55,624 bases of DNA from Bacteroides caecigallinarum (GTDB lineage: Bacteria > Bacteroidota > Bacteroidia > Bacteroidales > Bacteroidaceae), in assembly GCF_016901995.1 (NCBI RefSeq), contig NZ_JACJLE010000023.1, forward strand, positions 1-55,624, written 5' to 3'. This document shows, one piece after another, positions 19,466 through 29,035 of the stretch. Each line of letters begins with the position of its first letter. The first letter of the stretch is position 1. The position numbers and the translations under genes are program-made. The notes under the pieces are model-generated. The model saw nothing but the letters and a program-made list of their open reading frames with translations, searched no databases and was not told the DNA's origin.

Positions 19466-21741
19466 ATGAAAAAAATATTATTGCTAACACTGCTTTTATC
19501 TTCATTATTGGGAATGACGTATGCTGGAAACAAGTCCAGACTTCTATATACTGACAATCTTGTTTCTGCGGCGAAGGAAAAAGTTAAGAACGATTCGTTG
19601 ATGCAACGTGCATGGAATGATATCAAGTCCGTGGCTGATGCTCAGCTGAAACGTAACTCAGTTACAAACTCGATTATCTCTCTCTGGCATATATAATGAC
19701 AGGGGACAAGACATATTCGGATAAGATAATATCTGTTCTTAAAGGAGTAATCAGGAATAAGGCGTGGGCAAGTTCAGAGATGCTTAGCCGCAAACCGGCA
19801 TGGCGCTCCGACCTGGGTGTGGCTCATAAAGCTTATATGACTGCGATAGGCTACAATACTGTTTATAATGATATGTCGGCTTCTGACCGCAAGCAGATAG
19901 CTGAAGCTCTATACAGATTGGGCGTGGAACCTTTGCTTGGAGACTGGATTATGGAGCCGTCGCGCATTCATTCCCTTAATTCCATGGGACACAACTGGTG
20001 GACATCGTGTGTCTGCATGGGAGGTATTCTTGCTTTAAGTATTCAGAATGAAGTGCCTCAGGCTAAGGCCGGTGCCGATGCAGTATATGACGTGCTGCCC
20101 GAATGGTTCCTGTTTGCCGGTGATGTGCTTCAACACAAGCCTAAGACTTTTGATGAGGCTGGAGGTATGTATGAAAGTCTGAACTATGCCAATTTCGGTA
20201 TTCAGGAGGCTCTACAGTTCTATATCGCATGGGGAAACATTAACGGTCAGAAACAGCTTCCGGAACTATCTCATTTTGATAAGATATGCGATTATTTCAT
20301 GCATGTGTGCTATCCGCGTACAGGCATGCTCTACAGCCTTAACTTTGGCGACAGTCATAAGAATATTTCAGCCGAAAGCAGTCTGATGCTTCTTTATTCG
20401 CTTGGAGTGAAGGATGAAAATATGCTTTGGTATATAAGACAGGTGGAGCAGGGACAGCATCGCGACGGATATTTCCTTAACAAGCCTATGGGCTTCCTTT
20501 ATACACCTGATTTGAGCAAGGCACCTGAACTTCCCGAGCAGAAGACATCGCAATTGTTCTCGGATTTCGGATGGGCTACAATGCGTACTTCATGGGAGAA
20601 GGATGCTACAATGCTTGCCATAAAGAGCGGTCATACATGGAACCATTCGCACGCCGATGCCAATTCTTTCATCCTTTTCCATAAGGGAGTTGATATTATC
20701 AAAGATGCAGGCAATTGCTGGTATCCTAAACCGGAATACCGTAACTATTTCTTCCAGAGCCAGGCTCATAATGTCGTGTTGTTCAATGGTCAGGGACAGT
20801 CACGCGAGCAGCAGTATAACGGCTCGTCGCTGAGGGGAAATATGTATAATCTGCTCGATGCCGGAAATATCAGATATGTAATGTCGGACGGTACCGGACC
20901 TGTGTCGGATAATTTCAGCCGTAACTTCCGCCATTTCCTCTGGATGGACAATGTGATATATATGATTGACGACCTCAAGACTCATACATACGGCGATTTT
21001 GAATGGTTGTGGCATCCGGGTGGCGAGATCAGGAAGAGTGGGGCAGACCTTACCGTAACTAACGGTGACGCTTCGGTGGTGATACGCCCTCTTTACCCGC
21101 GATTGCTGGCTCTTTCAGATTTCGTACATGACTATCCTGAAGATCTTTATTGGGAGATTGTTGAGGCTCCGCATGAGGACCTGAACGGTAAGACAGAGAA
21201 ATATTATTCTTTCCATTTGCCTGGTAAGTTCAACCGAGTGAAAGGCCTTACTGCGATAATCCTTAAGGACAGTGTGAATCAGAAAGAGTTGCCTGTCATG
21301 GAAAGACGTGAGGGCAAGGACTGGATAGGGCTGAGAGTTAAATATAACGGCAAGGTCACAGACCTGTATATCAACCAGCTTGCCGACGGCAGACTGATGC
21401 ACAGCAATTCATGGATAGAAGCCGACGGATGGACTACAGATGCATATATGTTTGCTGTGACATACAAGGAAGGAGATAAACCTTCTTCTGCAAAGGAAAT
21501 GTTTGTATGCTACGGCAGCGCGTTAAGACGCGGAAAAGACTCATATTTCTCTTCTATGTCCAAGCTTTTTGTCATAAAGAAAGAAGACAGAAACGGATGG
21601 AAACTGTGGATGCAGGGACAGCCTTATATGAACGCCTCGTTCGGTGGAGCGTCTGTCCGTCCGTCAAAACTTTGGGTTAATGATTCTGAATCCAAGTTCA
21701 CTTATACAAACAAGTCCGTTAAGGTCAGAATAAATAACTGA
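19466..21741 (+). pseudogene. Heparinase II/III-like lyase, split by one frameshift
   Basis: Two overlapping readings make up one gene. Codons 1-66 from 19466 carry a signal peptide (MKKILLLTLLLSSLLGMTYA) and the toroid start. The reading then shifts frame at about 19664 and continues to 21741. In the second frame the text upstream of its first ATG reads KLDYLSLAYIMTGDK without a stop, so a single missing base near 19663-19665 explains the break. The restored protein would have about 757 residues. It has an alpha/alpha toroid (NSMGHNWWTSC, EAGGMYESLNYANFG) and the heparinase II/III beta-sandwich (HTWNHSHADANSFILF, FQSQAHNVVLFNGQGQ). The family cleaves uronate-containing polymers by beta-elimination. 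The break may be a real inactivation or a sequencing error. The precise lyase family is not assigned. Confidence 0.8.
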
Positions 21742-21795
21742 TTAAATATGGTCAGGTACTGTTACTGAAATCTTGAAAAACAAATAATAAATATC

Positions 21796-23715
21796 ATGAA
21801 AGGAAAAATATTAACAATAGCATTATCTTTACTAACCTTACAAACAGTAAATTCACAGTCTGTATATCCCGGTATGTTTGAGTCTGAACAAAAAATAAAT
21901 GCCGGTATAGAATATCCTGTGAAGTGTTTTAATCTGAACGATGTCCGTCTTCTGCCAAGCAGATTTAAAGAAAATATGGACAGAGACTCTGTATGGATGG
22001 TTTCAATAGACGTAAACAGACTGTTGCATAGCTTTCGTACTACAGCCGGTGTATTTGCCGGTCGTGAAGGAGGTTATATGACAGTAGAAAAGCTGGGAGG
22101 ATGGGAGTCGCTTGACTGTGAGCTTAGAGGACATATTACAGGCCATATACTTTCTGCCTATTCATTGATGTATGCTGCGACTGGCAGTGAAGTCTTCAAG
22201 TTAAAAGGGGATAGTCTGGTGAACGGATTGTCTGAAGTACAGAAGGTATATGGCACCGGATATTTAAGTGCCTTTCCCGAAGAGCTGATTAATAGAAATA
22301 TTCGTGGAACAAGTGTTTGGGCCCCTTGGTACACACTCCATAAAATACTCTCGGGGCTTATTGACCAATATCTTTATTCAGGTAATAGTCAGGCTTTAAA
22401 TTTAGCTCAGGGTATGGCAAATTGGGCATATGCTAAACTACATAATTTAGATGACGGTGTCCGTAGAAAAATGATAAGGAACGAGTTCGGAGGTATAAAT
22501 GAGTCATTTTATAATTTGTATGCTTTGACTGGGAATGATGATTACAGATGGCTTGCTACTTTCTTTTATCATAATGATGTTATCGATCCATTGAAAAAAA
22601 GAATTGATGATCTTGGAACGAAACATACTAATACTTTTATACCTAAGGTCTTGGCTGAAGCCAGAAATTATGAACTTACTGGAGATATAGCAAGTAAGAA
22701 TCTTTCAGAGTTCTTCTGGAAGACAATGATAGACAAACATACATTTGCTCCTGGATGCAGCAGTGATAAGGAACATTTTTTTGATACAAATAGGTTTTCT
22801 GAACACATTTCAGGATATACCGGTGAAACTTGTTGTACATATAATATGCTGAAACTGAGCAAGCATTTGTTCTGTTGGAATGCTACATCTGATATTGCCG
22901 ATTACTATGAACGGGCTTTGTATAATCATATACTAGGCCAGCAGGATCCCAAGACAGGAATGGTGGCATATTTCCTGCCATTGAAAACCGGTAGCCATAA
23001 GGTTTACAGTACTCCATTCAATTCATTCTGGTGTTGTGTTGGCAGTGGGTTTGAAAGTCATGCCAAGTATGCCGAAAGTATATATTTTCATAACGATAAA
23101 GGAGTGTTCGTAAATTTGTTTATTCCTTCAGTATTGTCATGGAAGGAAAAAAATGTAGAAATAACCCAGCTTACTGATTTTCCATATAAGGATGAAGTAC
23201 ATTTTAAGATAGCGACTGAAGAACCTTCACCATTTACTGTGTATCTGAGGCATCCTTCATGGAGTAAAAATGTAGATGTAAAGATTAATGGTAAAAAAAT
23301 ACGTGTCAGAACAAACAGTAACGGTTATATAGAGATTGAACGGACGTGGAAAAGTGGTGATGAGATATTTGTCAAGTACCATATGGATCTGCATTGGGAA
23401 TATACACCGGATAATAAGAATATCGCGGCATTGCTGTATGGTCCTGTAGTATTGGCTGGTAAATTGGGTACTGAAGGAATGAAAGCCCCTGCTCCATATT
23501 CAAATCCGAAACTGTATAACGATTATTATACTTATGATTATAATATTCCGGAGAATATTGAAAATAAGGCCATTGTCAAAAGTATAAAACCTGAAAGAAG
23601 TTTTGTGAAGAAGGGCGACGGATTGAAGTTTATCTCTGATAAAGGTGTTGAATTAGAACCTTTATTTGATGTTCACAGACAGAGATATGCTGTGTATTGG
23701 AAAATAGAAGAATGA
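21796..23715 (+). CDS. GH127/GH146-type beta-L-arabinofuranosidase-like protein
   Basis: This is a 639-residue protein of the DUF1680 family, which contains the GH127 and GH146 zinc-dependent beta-L-arabinofuranosidases. A signal peptide ends near residue 20. The toroid domain includes GHITGHILSAYSLMYAATG and FGGINESFYNLYALTG. The metal and nucleophile set seen in the family is present as Glu344-x-Cys346 (GETCCTYNML) and Cys413-Cys414 (FWCCVGSG). This is the known pattern in which one Cys is the nucleophile. C-terminal beta-sandwich domains follow. It lies 54 bp after the lyase gene and 21 bp before the esterase gene. It is more AT-rich than its direct neighbours. GH146 is more likely than GH127 for a Bacteroides protein of this size, but this was not tested. 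Confidence 0.87.
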   Translation: MKGKILTIALSLLTLQTVNSQSVYPGMFESEQKINAGIEYPVKCFNLNDVRLLPSRFKENMDRDSVWMVSIDVNRLLHSFRTTAGVFAGREGGYMTVEKLGGWESLDCELRGHITGHILSAYSLMYAATGSEVFKLKGDSLVNGLSEVQKVYGTGYLSAFPEELINRNIRGTSVWAPWYTLHKILSGLIDQYLYSGNSQALNLAQGMANWAYAKLHNLDDGVRRKMIRNEFGGINESFYNLYALTGNDDYRWLATFFYHNDVIDPLKKRIDDLGTKHTNTFIPKVLAEARNYELTGDIASKNLSEFFWKTMIDKHTFAPGCSSDKEHFFDTNRFSEHISGYTGETCCTYNMLKLSKHLFCWNATSDIADYYERALYNHILGQQDPKTGMVAYFLPLKTGSHKVYSTPFNSFWCCVGSGFESHAKYAESIYFHNDKGVFVNLFIPSVLSWKEKNVEITQLTDFPYKDEVHFKIATEEPSPFTVYLRHPSWSKNVDVKINGKKIRVRTNSNGYIEIERTWKSGDEIFVKYHMDLHWEYTPDNKNIAALLYGPVVLAGKLGTEGMKAPAPYSNPKLYNDYYTYDYNIPENIENKAIVKSIKPERSFVKKGDGLKFISDKGVELEPLFDVHRQRYAVYWKIEE

Positions 23716-23736
23716 TATAAAAAATAGAAGAATACC

Positions 23737-25341
23737 ATGAAGAAAATATTATTCCAGATAATGCTGCTCCTTTGTGCGGCATACAGTTTTGCCGGAGAAT
23801 GGCAATGGAGTGTAGTTGTTAAAGGTATGGTCTCATCCGAGACAGACAGAAATCCTGAAGCTTTTCTGTGGTTGCCTCCGAAAGCAGACCGGATAAAGGC
23901 TGTTGTAGTAGGTCAGCACAATATGTCGGAAGAAACGTTGTTCGAAATGGACTGTTTCAGACAGAAACTGGCCGAAATGGGAGTGGGTATGATATGGATT
24001 ACTCCCGGACTTGATCAGCAGTGGAAGGTAGAGACCGGAGTACAAAAGGCATTTGAGGCTATGATGAACGATTTTGCTGCTGTCAGTGGATACGATGAAC
24101 TGAAATATGTACCAATCGTACCGCTCGGCCATTCTGCCATGGCTACATATCCGTGGAACTTTGCGGCATGGAATCCGGAAAGGACTCTGGCTATAGTCTC
24201 GCTTCATGGTGATGCGCCGCGTACAAACCTCTGCGGATACGGCAGAGAGAACCTTGAGTGGGGACGTACAAGAAATATCGATGGCATACCAGGATTGATG
24301 ATAGAAGGAGAATATGAATGGTGGGAAGCTAGGGTTAATCCTGCCCTGGCTTTCAGGATGAAATATCCCGAGAGCTGCATTTCTTTCCTTTGTGATACCG
24401 GAAGAGGACATTTCGATGTCTCTGTCCCGACATCCGAATATATAGCCCTTTTTATCAGAAAAACCATTGAATGGCGTTATCCTGACGATGCCCAGAAGGA
24501 TAAGCCTGTATCTCTGAAAAAAGTTGACGTTAAATCAGGATGGCTGGCAGAACGCTGGTGGGGAGATAAGGCAAAACGTCCTAAGGCTGCTCCATACAAT
24601 AAATATAAAGGCGATGCCCACGATGCCTTCTGGTATTTCGATGAGGAAATGGCCGCACTTACTGAGGAGAGATACAGACAGCACCGTAACAAGAAAATGC
24701 AGTATATAGGCTTCATGCAAAATGGTGAACTTACCGGGTATAATCCTGCTTCGCACGAAAAAGTATCGTTGAAGTTCAATCCTCAGTCCGACGGACTGAC
24801 TTTCACTCTGACTCCTGTATATACTGACTCGTTAAGGACTGAACTTAGCAGTGAGAATTCCGGCGGAAAAATCACTATGCATAGAATCTGCGGTCCTGTA
24901 GAGGTGATTAATGATACTACTTTCAGAGTAAGTTTCTACAGAATGGGAATGCACAATTCGCGCCGTACCGCCGATATATGGCTGCTGGCAGAAAACGGAG
25001 GAGACAAGAAGTATAAAAGCTGTGTGCAGCAGCTCAATCTTCGCATCCCTTACAGAAACACCGTGGGCAGACGCCAGTATATACTTTTCCCGGGAATAGA
25101 AGATATATCAGTTGATACCAGGGAAGTAAAACTCAATGCAGTATCCGATTGCGGACTGCCGGTCTCATATTATGTGAAAAGTGGTCCTGCCGTTGTGGAA
25201 GGAGATATATTGAAAATCACAGATATTCCTGTCAGGGCAAAACTTCCTATTGAAATTACTGTCGTGGCATGGCAATACGGTATCGGTGGTAAAGTATGTA
25301 CTGCCGAACCTGTTGAAAGGGATTTCTTTTTGGGAATTTAA
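23737..25341 (+). CDS. Secreted alpha/beta-hydrolase, probable carbohydrate esterase
   Basis: This is a 534-residue protein with a signal peptide (about 1-19, ending YSFAG) and an alpha/beta-hydrolase domain in the first half. The nucleophile elbow is GHSAMA with Ser133, and a plausible catalytic His225 lies in GRGHFDVS. The second half is beta-rich with no domain I recognise. Placement in a run of polysaccharide-degrading enzymes suggests it removes acyl groups from the glycan. The alternative is a peptidase-like or inactive member. The gene ends 118 bp before the convergent ATPase gene. The fold call is fairly sure; the substrate is not. Confidence 0.72.
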   Translation: MKKILFQIMLLLCAAYSFAGEWQWSVVVKGMVSSETDRNPEAFLWLPPKADRIKAVVVGQHNMSEETLFEMDCFRQKLAEMGVGMIWITPGLDQQWKVETGVQKAFEAMMNDFAAVSGYDELKYVPIVPLGHSAMATYPWNFAAWNPERTLAIVSLHGDAPRTNLCGYGRENLEWGRTRNIDGIPGLMIEGEYEWWEARVNPALAFRMKYPESCISFLCDTGRGHFDVSVPTSEYIALFIRKTIEWRYPDDAQKDKPVSLKKVDVKSGWLAERWWGDKAKRPKAAPYNKYKGDAHDAFWYFDEEMAALTEERYRQHRNKKMQYIGFMQNGELTGYNPASHEKVSLKFNPQSDGLTFTLTPVYTDSLRTELSSENSGGKITMHRICGPVEVINDTTFRVSFYRMGMHNSRRTADIWLLAENGGDKKYKSCVQQLNLRIPYRNTVGRRQYILFPGIEDISVDTREVKLNAVSDCGLPVSYYVKSGPAVVEGDILKITDIPVRAKLPIEITVVAWQYGIGGKVCTAEPVERDFFLGI

Positions 25342-25419
25342 AATATGAAGATAGTTTTGTCCTGAAGGATTGAATAATTCAGTTGGAAACATGTGTAATG
25401 AATGTCTGATGAATGTCTG

Positions 25420-25453
25420 ATGAACATATAGTGAACGTTCACTATATGTTCAT
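25420..25453. repeat. 34-bp perfect palindrome between convergent genes
   Basis: The half ATGAACATATAGTGAAC is followed without a spacer by its exact reverse complement GTTCACTATATGTTCAT. It begins 79 bp after the esterase stop and ends 6 bp before the stop of the antiparallel ATPase. It has no flanking T-run. It is preceded by a direct repeat of GAATGTCTGAT. It may be a bidirectional terminator or a protein-binding site. Confidence 0.85.
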
Positions 25454-25458
25454 TGTGC

Positions 25459-26733
25459 TTAATGTTTCAGGCATCCGACAGGCACAACGTAAATTCCATC
25501 TTCCGGGCGTCGATAGGCATATTCACCTGTAGCGGTTAGAATCATTTTAAACGCCGGGGCATTCATGCGTGTCGTGTCTATTTGATTACCCAACAGATTA
25601 AGAGTGTTGGCACCATCATTAATCAGAGATTGACCTCCCAATTTTATTTCTATTAATCCATATTGTCCGTTTCGTAAATGAATCACTGCGTCACATTCCA
25701 ATCCATTCTTGTCGCGATAATGATATACTTTCCCATTCAAGGCTTCCGCATATACACGCAAATCTCTTACGCACAGGGCCTCGAAAAAGAATCCCATTGT
25801 GTTTAAGTCATTCATTAAATCAGCAGGGCCCATTCCCAAAGCGGCGATGGCTATTGACGGATCAACAAAGTAACGAGTGTCTGATGTACGTATTGCGGTT
25901 TTTGAACGTAGATTTGGGTTCCATGCCGGCATATCCTCTACTACGAAAATCTTTCTAAGCACTTCAAGATAGGAGCTGATTGTATCTTCATTTAATGTTG
26001 CCGAATCATTGTTCTTCAAATCCTCATATAGAGTTGCTATTGAAGCCTGGGTACCTTGATGACGGGCATAAGATCGCATTAAACGCTGTACTCTTTCAGA
26101 TGTGCGTTTCACTCCATCGACCTTTGTTACGTCTTCTTTAGTAACAGCGTCATAATAATCGAAGGCTTGTTCCAATGCTTCTTCTTTTGGTAATCCTACA
26201 GCCATAGGCCAGCCTCCACGGCAAATCAGGAACGCAATATCCTGTAATTTCAAATCATTTTTAGCCAATATCTTTTCAGGAGAGGTAAACAGGTTGTTAA
26301 GACTCACACTTCCATTGGATTCTCCGGATTCAAATAAACTCATCGGTCGCATTGTTAGCCATGCAAACCGACCTGTGCCGGAATGTTCCCTTTCTTCTTT
26401 ATTAGTGACGGCTGAACCGGTAAGAATAAATTGTCCCATTTTTCTGCGATGGTCAATTGTATAACGTACAGCATCCCATAATTTAGGGACTGTCTGCCAT
26501 TCGTCGATAAGCATTGGGGGATTACCGGCAAGAGCGGTATCAGTATCTATTTCCAGCATATTCTTAAAATGTTCCTTTACGTCGGGACGTGACAGCATAA
26601 TTTTACTGGCGGCAAATTCTTCGGCCGTAGTTGTTTTGCCACACCATTTGGGACCTTCTATCAATACCGCACCTCTAGCCTGCAGCTTTTTTATCAACAG
26701 GTCGTCCATTATTCTATGTCTGTACCATTTCAT
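25459..26733 (-). CDS. Orphan AAA-type ATPase with DUF4143
   Basis: This is a 424-residue ATPase of the AAA_14/DUF4143 type, common as singletons in Bacteroidales. A Walker A motif is seen at residues 27-35 (GPKWCGKTT), a Walker B-like PMLIDEWQ follows and a sensor-like FILTGSA lies downstream. The C-terminal DUF4143 part includes VYHYRDKNGLECDAVIHL and QYGLIEIKLGG, which resembles a nuclease-like D...EIK pattern. The biological role of this family is not established. It is antiparallel to the flanking polysaccharide genes and interrupts them. The start could also be Met9. Its upstream region holds three 23-bp direct repeats around its likely promoter. Confidence 0.88.
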   Translation of the reverse strand: MKWYRHRIMDDLLIKKLQARGAVLIEGPKWCGKTTTAEEFAASKIMLSRPDVKEHFKNMLEIDTDTALAGNPPMLIDEWQTVPKLWDAVRYTIDHRRKMGQFILTGSAVTNKEEREHSGTGRFAWLTMRPMSLFESGESNGSVSLNNLFTSPEKILAKNDLKLQDIAFLICRGGWPMAVGLPKEEALEQAFDYYDAVTKEDVTKVDGVKRTSERVQRLMRSYARHQGTQASIATLYEDLKNNDSATLNEDTISSYLEVLRKIFVVEDMPAWNPNLRSKTAIRTSDTRYFVDPSIAIAALGMGPADLMNDLNTMGFFFEALCVRDLRVYAEALNGKVYHYRDKNGLECDAVIHLRNGQYGLIEIKLGGQSLINDGANTLNLLGNQIDTTRMNAPAFKMILTATGEYAYRRPEDGIYVVPVGCLKH

Positions 26734-26757
26734 ATTCTAATACATTTATAATATATG

Positions 26758-26765
26758 CAAATATA
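26758..26765 (-). promoter_or_regulatory. Probable -7 box of the DUF4143 ATPase gene
   Basis: On the minus strand this reads TATATTTG, a full match to the Bacteroides TAnnTTTG box, 25 bp upstream of the ATPase start codon. A TTTG at the right upstream distance is not seen. The 23-bp repeats begin at 26780, where the -33 region would lie. Confidence 0.45.
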
Positions 26766-26779
26766 GCGATATTTTGTAA

Positions 26780-26848
26780 ATTCGGTAATTTGGCGTTAAT
26801 TTATTCGGTAGTTTGGCGTTAATTTATTCGGTAGTTTGGCACAATATA
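26780..26848. repeat. Three 23-bp direct repeats upstream of the ATPase gene
   Basis: Units begin at 26780, 26803 and 26826, each starting attcggta(a/g)tttggc. The first two continue gttaattt and the third diverges after tttggc. The exact 23-bp spacing places the same face of the helix roughly every two turns. They lie between the divergent ATPase and GH97 genes, over the likely -33 region of the ATPase promoter, so an operator is the simplest reading. Confidence 0.85.
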
Positions 26849-26865
26849 AGAAAAAATACATTTCC

Positions 26866-26908
26866 ATTGAGTGTATTCCACAACTTGTTCGTACTATTAA
26901 TAAAAACA
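26866..26908 (+). promoter_or_regulatory. Shared upstream element, copy C
   Basis: An ATTG..GT block is followed 21 bp from its start by GTTCGTACTATTAATAAAAA, which matches copy A at 18 of 22 positions. It ends 9 bp before the GH97 start codon, much closer than in the other two copies, so a simple common promoter geometry is doubtful. Confidence 0.4.
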
Positions 26909-26917
26909 TAGGATAAA

Positions 26918-28861
26918 ATGATGAAGAAAGGATTACTGTTACCATTTATGGCATTTGCCGTAAGTACGGCATTGTATGCAGAGAAAAGCACTACGTTGGA
27001 ATTGACATCTCCCGGAGGTGTACATAAAGTGAAGTTCTATGGCAAGACATCCGCATCGGGTGCCAACGGCCTTTATTATACAGTCGATTTCAAGGACAAG
27101 AGTGTCCTTAAGGAGTCAAAAGCCGGACTGCATGTCGATAACCGCGTGTGGGAAATGGCTCTCGGAAAGAGAACTCTTCAGCAGCCGGAATGCTGGATGG
27201 ACAATATGGAAATCGACTCTGTGTCTTACTCGTCACACAGCGGCGAATGGACACCTGTGTATGGCGAACGCAGTCTGGTGAAGGACAATTACACTGCCGG
27301 AGTGGTATATATGTCGAAAAAGGACAAGTCGAAATACCGCCTGAATGTAGAAGTGAGAGCATACGATGAGGGAGTGGCTTTCCGTTATTTCTTTCCCGAA
27401 CATCCGGATGCCATATTCCACAAGGTGACAGACGACCTTACTGAATATTCTTTTGCCGACGGTACTATGGCATGGAGCGAGCAGTGGGCGCAGGGATGGT
27501 TTGAACATCTTGATGTGAACGGTCTTACAAATCCTGTGGAAAGAGCTTTAACTCTTGAACTGCCGAACGGCCTTTGGGCAGCTCTTACAGATGCCGATGT
27601 TGACGACTGGTGTCTTACCAAATATCAGGCTTCTGCCGAGAAACGCAGCACGTTGAAGTCGGTTATGTACAGCCCTGTGGATATAGTTACCTATTATGCC
27701 ACTCCATGGAAGATTGTAATGACAGCCGAGAAACCTGGGCAGCTGATAGAACATAATTATATCATCGAAAATCTTAACCCAGCCTGTGAGATAAAAGATA
27801 CTTCATGGATCAAGCCGGGTAAGATTATGCGTTCTGTTGAGGTTACAACGCAGGGTGGATTGGCTACAATTGATTTTTGTGCAGAACATAATATTCCATA
27901 CATGCTTTATGATTGGAAATGGTATGAACCATGTACCTCACACGATGGTGACGCCACAAAGGTAGTTCCCCATGTCGATATGAAAAAGGTGATTGAACAC
28001 GGAAAGGAAAAAGGCGTCGGAGTATGGTTGTACGTTAACCAGCATGCCTTGCAGAAACAGATGCGCGAACTCTTCCCTTTGCTCAAGGAATGGGGAGTAG
28101 TGGGAGTGAAATCCGGCTTCGTACAGTATGCAAGCCACCGCTGGGCGGTATGGTTGCACGATATGGTACGTCTGGCTGCCGAGAACAAACTGATGATGAA
28201 CATCCACGACGAGTTCCGCCCTTCAGGATTCAGCCGTACATACCCTAACCTCCTTACTCAGGAAGGCATTCACGGAAATGAGGAATTCCCTGATGCTACA
28301 CACAATACAATCTTGCCGTTTACCCGTATGATTAACGGCGCCGCCGATTACACTATCTGTTATTACGACAAGAGACTGAAAAATACTCATGCACATCAGT
28401 TGGCGTTATCGCTGATTATGTACAGCCCGCTTCAGACAATTTTCTGGTATGACAAACCTGCACTTTACGGAGGTGAACCGGAGATAGAATGGTTTGAAAA
28501 CCTTAAGACTGTATTTGACGAGTCAAGAGTGTTGGACGGTACTCCGGGTAAGAATATCACTATGGCACGCCGCAGTGGTGAAGAATGGTTCGTCGGTATG
28601 ATTACCAATAACGACGGCTCGGACGAAGTACTTGACCTTTCATTCCTTGACAAGGACAAGACATATCTGGCTTGCGTTTATACCGATGGCGGAGAAGCTG
28701 TGAAGACAAAAACACACGTGAAATGCTCATACTTCCTTGTCAACTCTTCGCAGAACATTAAGTTCGGACTTAATCCTAAGGGTGGTGCAGCAGTCAGACT
28801 ATATCCTGTTGATAAGGCTGCACAAAAGGGATATAAGAAATATAACGGAAGAAAATTATAA
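26918..28861 (+). CDS. GH97 family glycoside hydrolase (second copy)
   Basis: This is a 647-residue GH97 enzyme, a paralogue of the one at 7103. A signal peptide ends near LYAE (residue 21). The first ATG is followed directly by a second, and either may start translation. Family signatures are TPVYGERSLVKDNY and VRAYDEGVAFRYFFP in the N-terminal domain. The barrel holds WGVVGVKSGF (392-401), HDEFRPSG with Glu432 and QEGIHGNEEF with Glu449. As in the first copy, a Gly (Gly400) occupies the place of the Asp nucleophile of retaining members. The pair therefore shares the inverting-type pattern. It has a higher-GC codon style than the first copy. It probably acts on a related alpha-linked side group in the periplasm. 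Confidence 0.93.
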   Translation: MMKKGLLLPFMAFAVSTALYAEKSTTLELTSPGGVHKVKFYGKTSASGANGLYYTVDFKDKSVLKESKAGLHVDNRVWEMALGKRTLQQPECWMDNMEIDSVSYSSHSGEWTPVYGERSLVKDNYTAGVVYMSKKDKSKYRLNVEVRAYDEGVAFRYFFPEHPDAIFHKVTDDLTEYSFADGTMAWSEQWAQGWFEHLDVNGLTNPVERALTLELPNGLWAALTDADVDDWCLTKYQASAEKRSTLKSVMYSPVDIVTYYATPWKIVMTAEKPGQLIEHNYIIENLNPACEIKDTSWIKPGKIMRSVEVTTQGGLATIDFCAEHNIPYMLYDWKWYEPCTSHDGDATKVVPHVDMKKVIEHGKEKGVGVWLYVNQHALQKQMRELFPLLKEWGVVGVKSGFVQYASHRWAVWLHDMVRLAAENKLMMNIHDEFRPSGFSRTYPNLLTQEGIHGNEEFPDATHNTILPFTRMINGAADYTICYYDKRLKNTHAHQLALSLIMYSPLQTIFWYDKPALYGGEPEIEWFENLKTVFDESRVLDGTPGKNITMARRSGEEWFVGMITNNDGSDEVLDLSFLDKDKTYLACVYTDGGEAVKTKTHVKCSYFLVNSSQNIKFGLNPKGGAAVRLYPVDKAAQKGYKKYNGRKL

Positions 28862-28876
28862 AAAAGTTGATCTTTG

Positions 28877-28919
28877 ATTAGGTATAAATACTTTCTCATT
28901 CGTATTAATGATAAAAGAT
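28877..28919 (+). promoter_or_regulatory. Shared upstream element, copy B
   Basis: ATTAGGTA followed at the same 21-bp offset by ATTCGTATTAATGATAAAA. It is the closest partner of copy A (33 of 40 positions). It ends 116 bp before the GH43 start codon. No coding sequence lies in the remaining leader. Confidence 0.5.
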
Positions 28920-29035
28920 TGTTGGTAGGTTTCTGCTTTTCATAATATAGAAAGGTTATTAACGGTATTGTTTTTTTAAGGTAAAAGGATTGTTTTTCAT
29001 TTAGTTCCAACAACTAACAACTAATAACATTTACG

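Noticed and set aside
23833..24411. A 192-codon open frame on the minus strand inside the esterase gene
   Set aside because: It lies fully antisense to a well-supported gene, has no family signature and is Cys/Ser/His-rich in the way shadow frames of such genes are.
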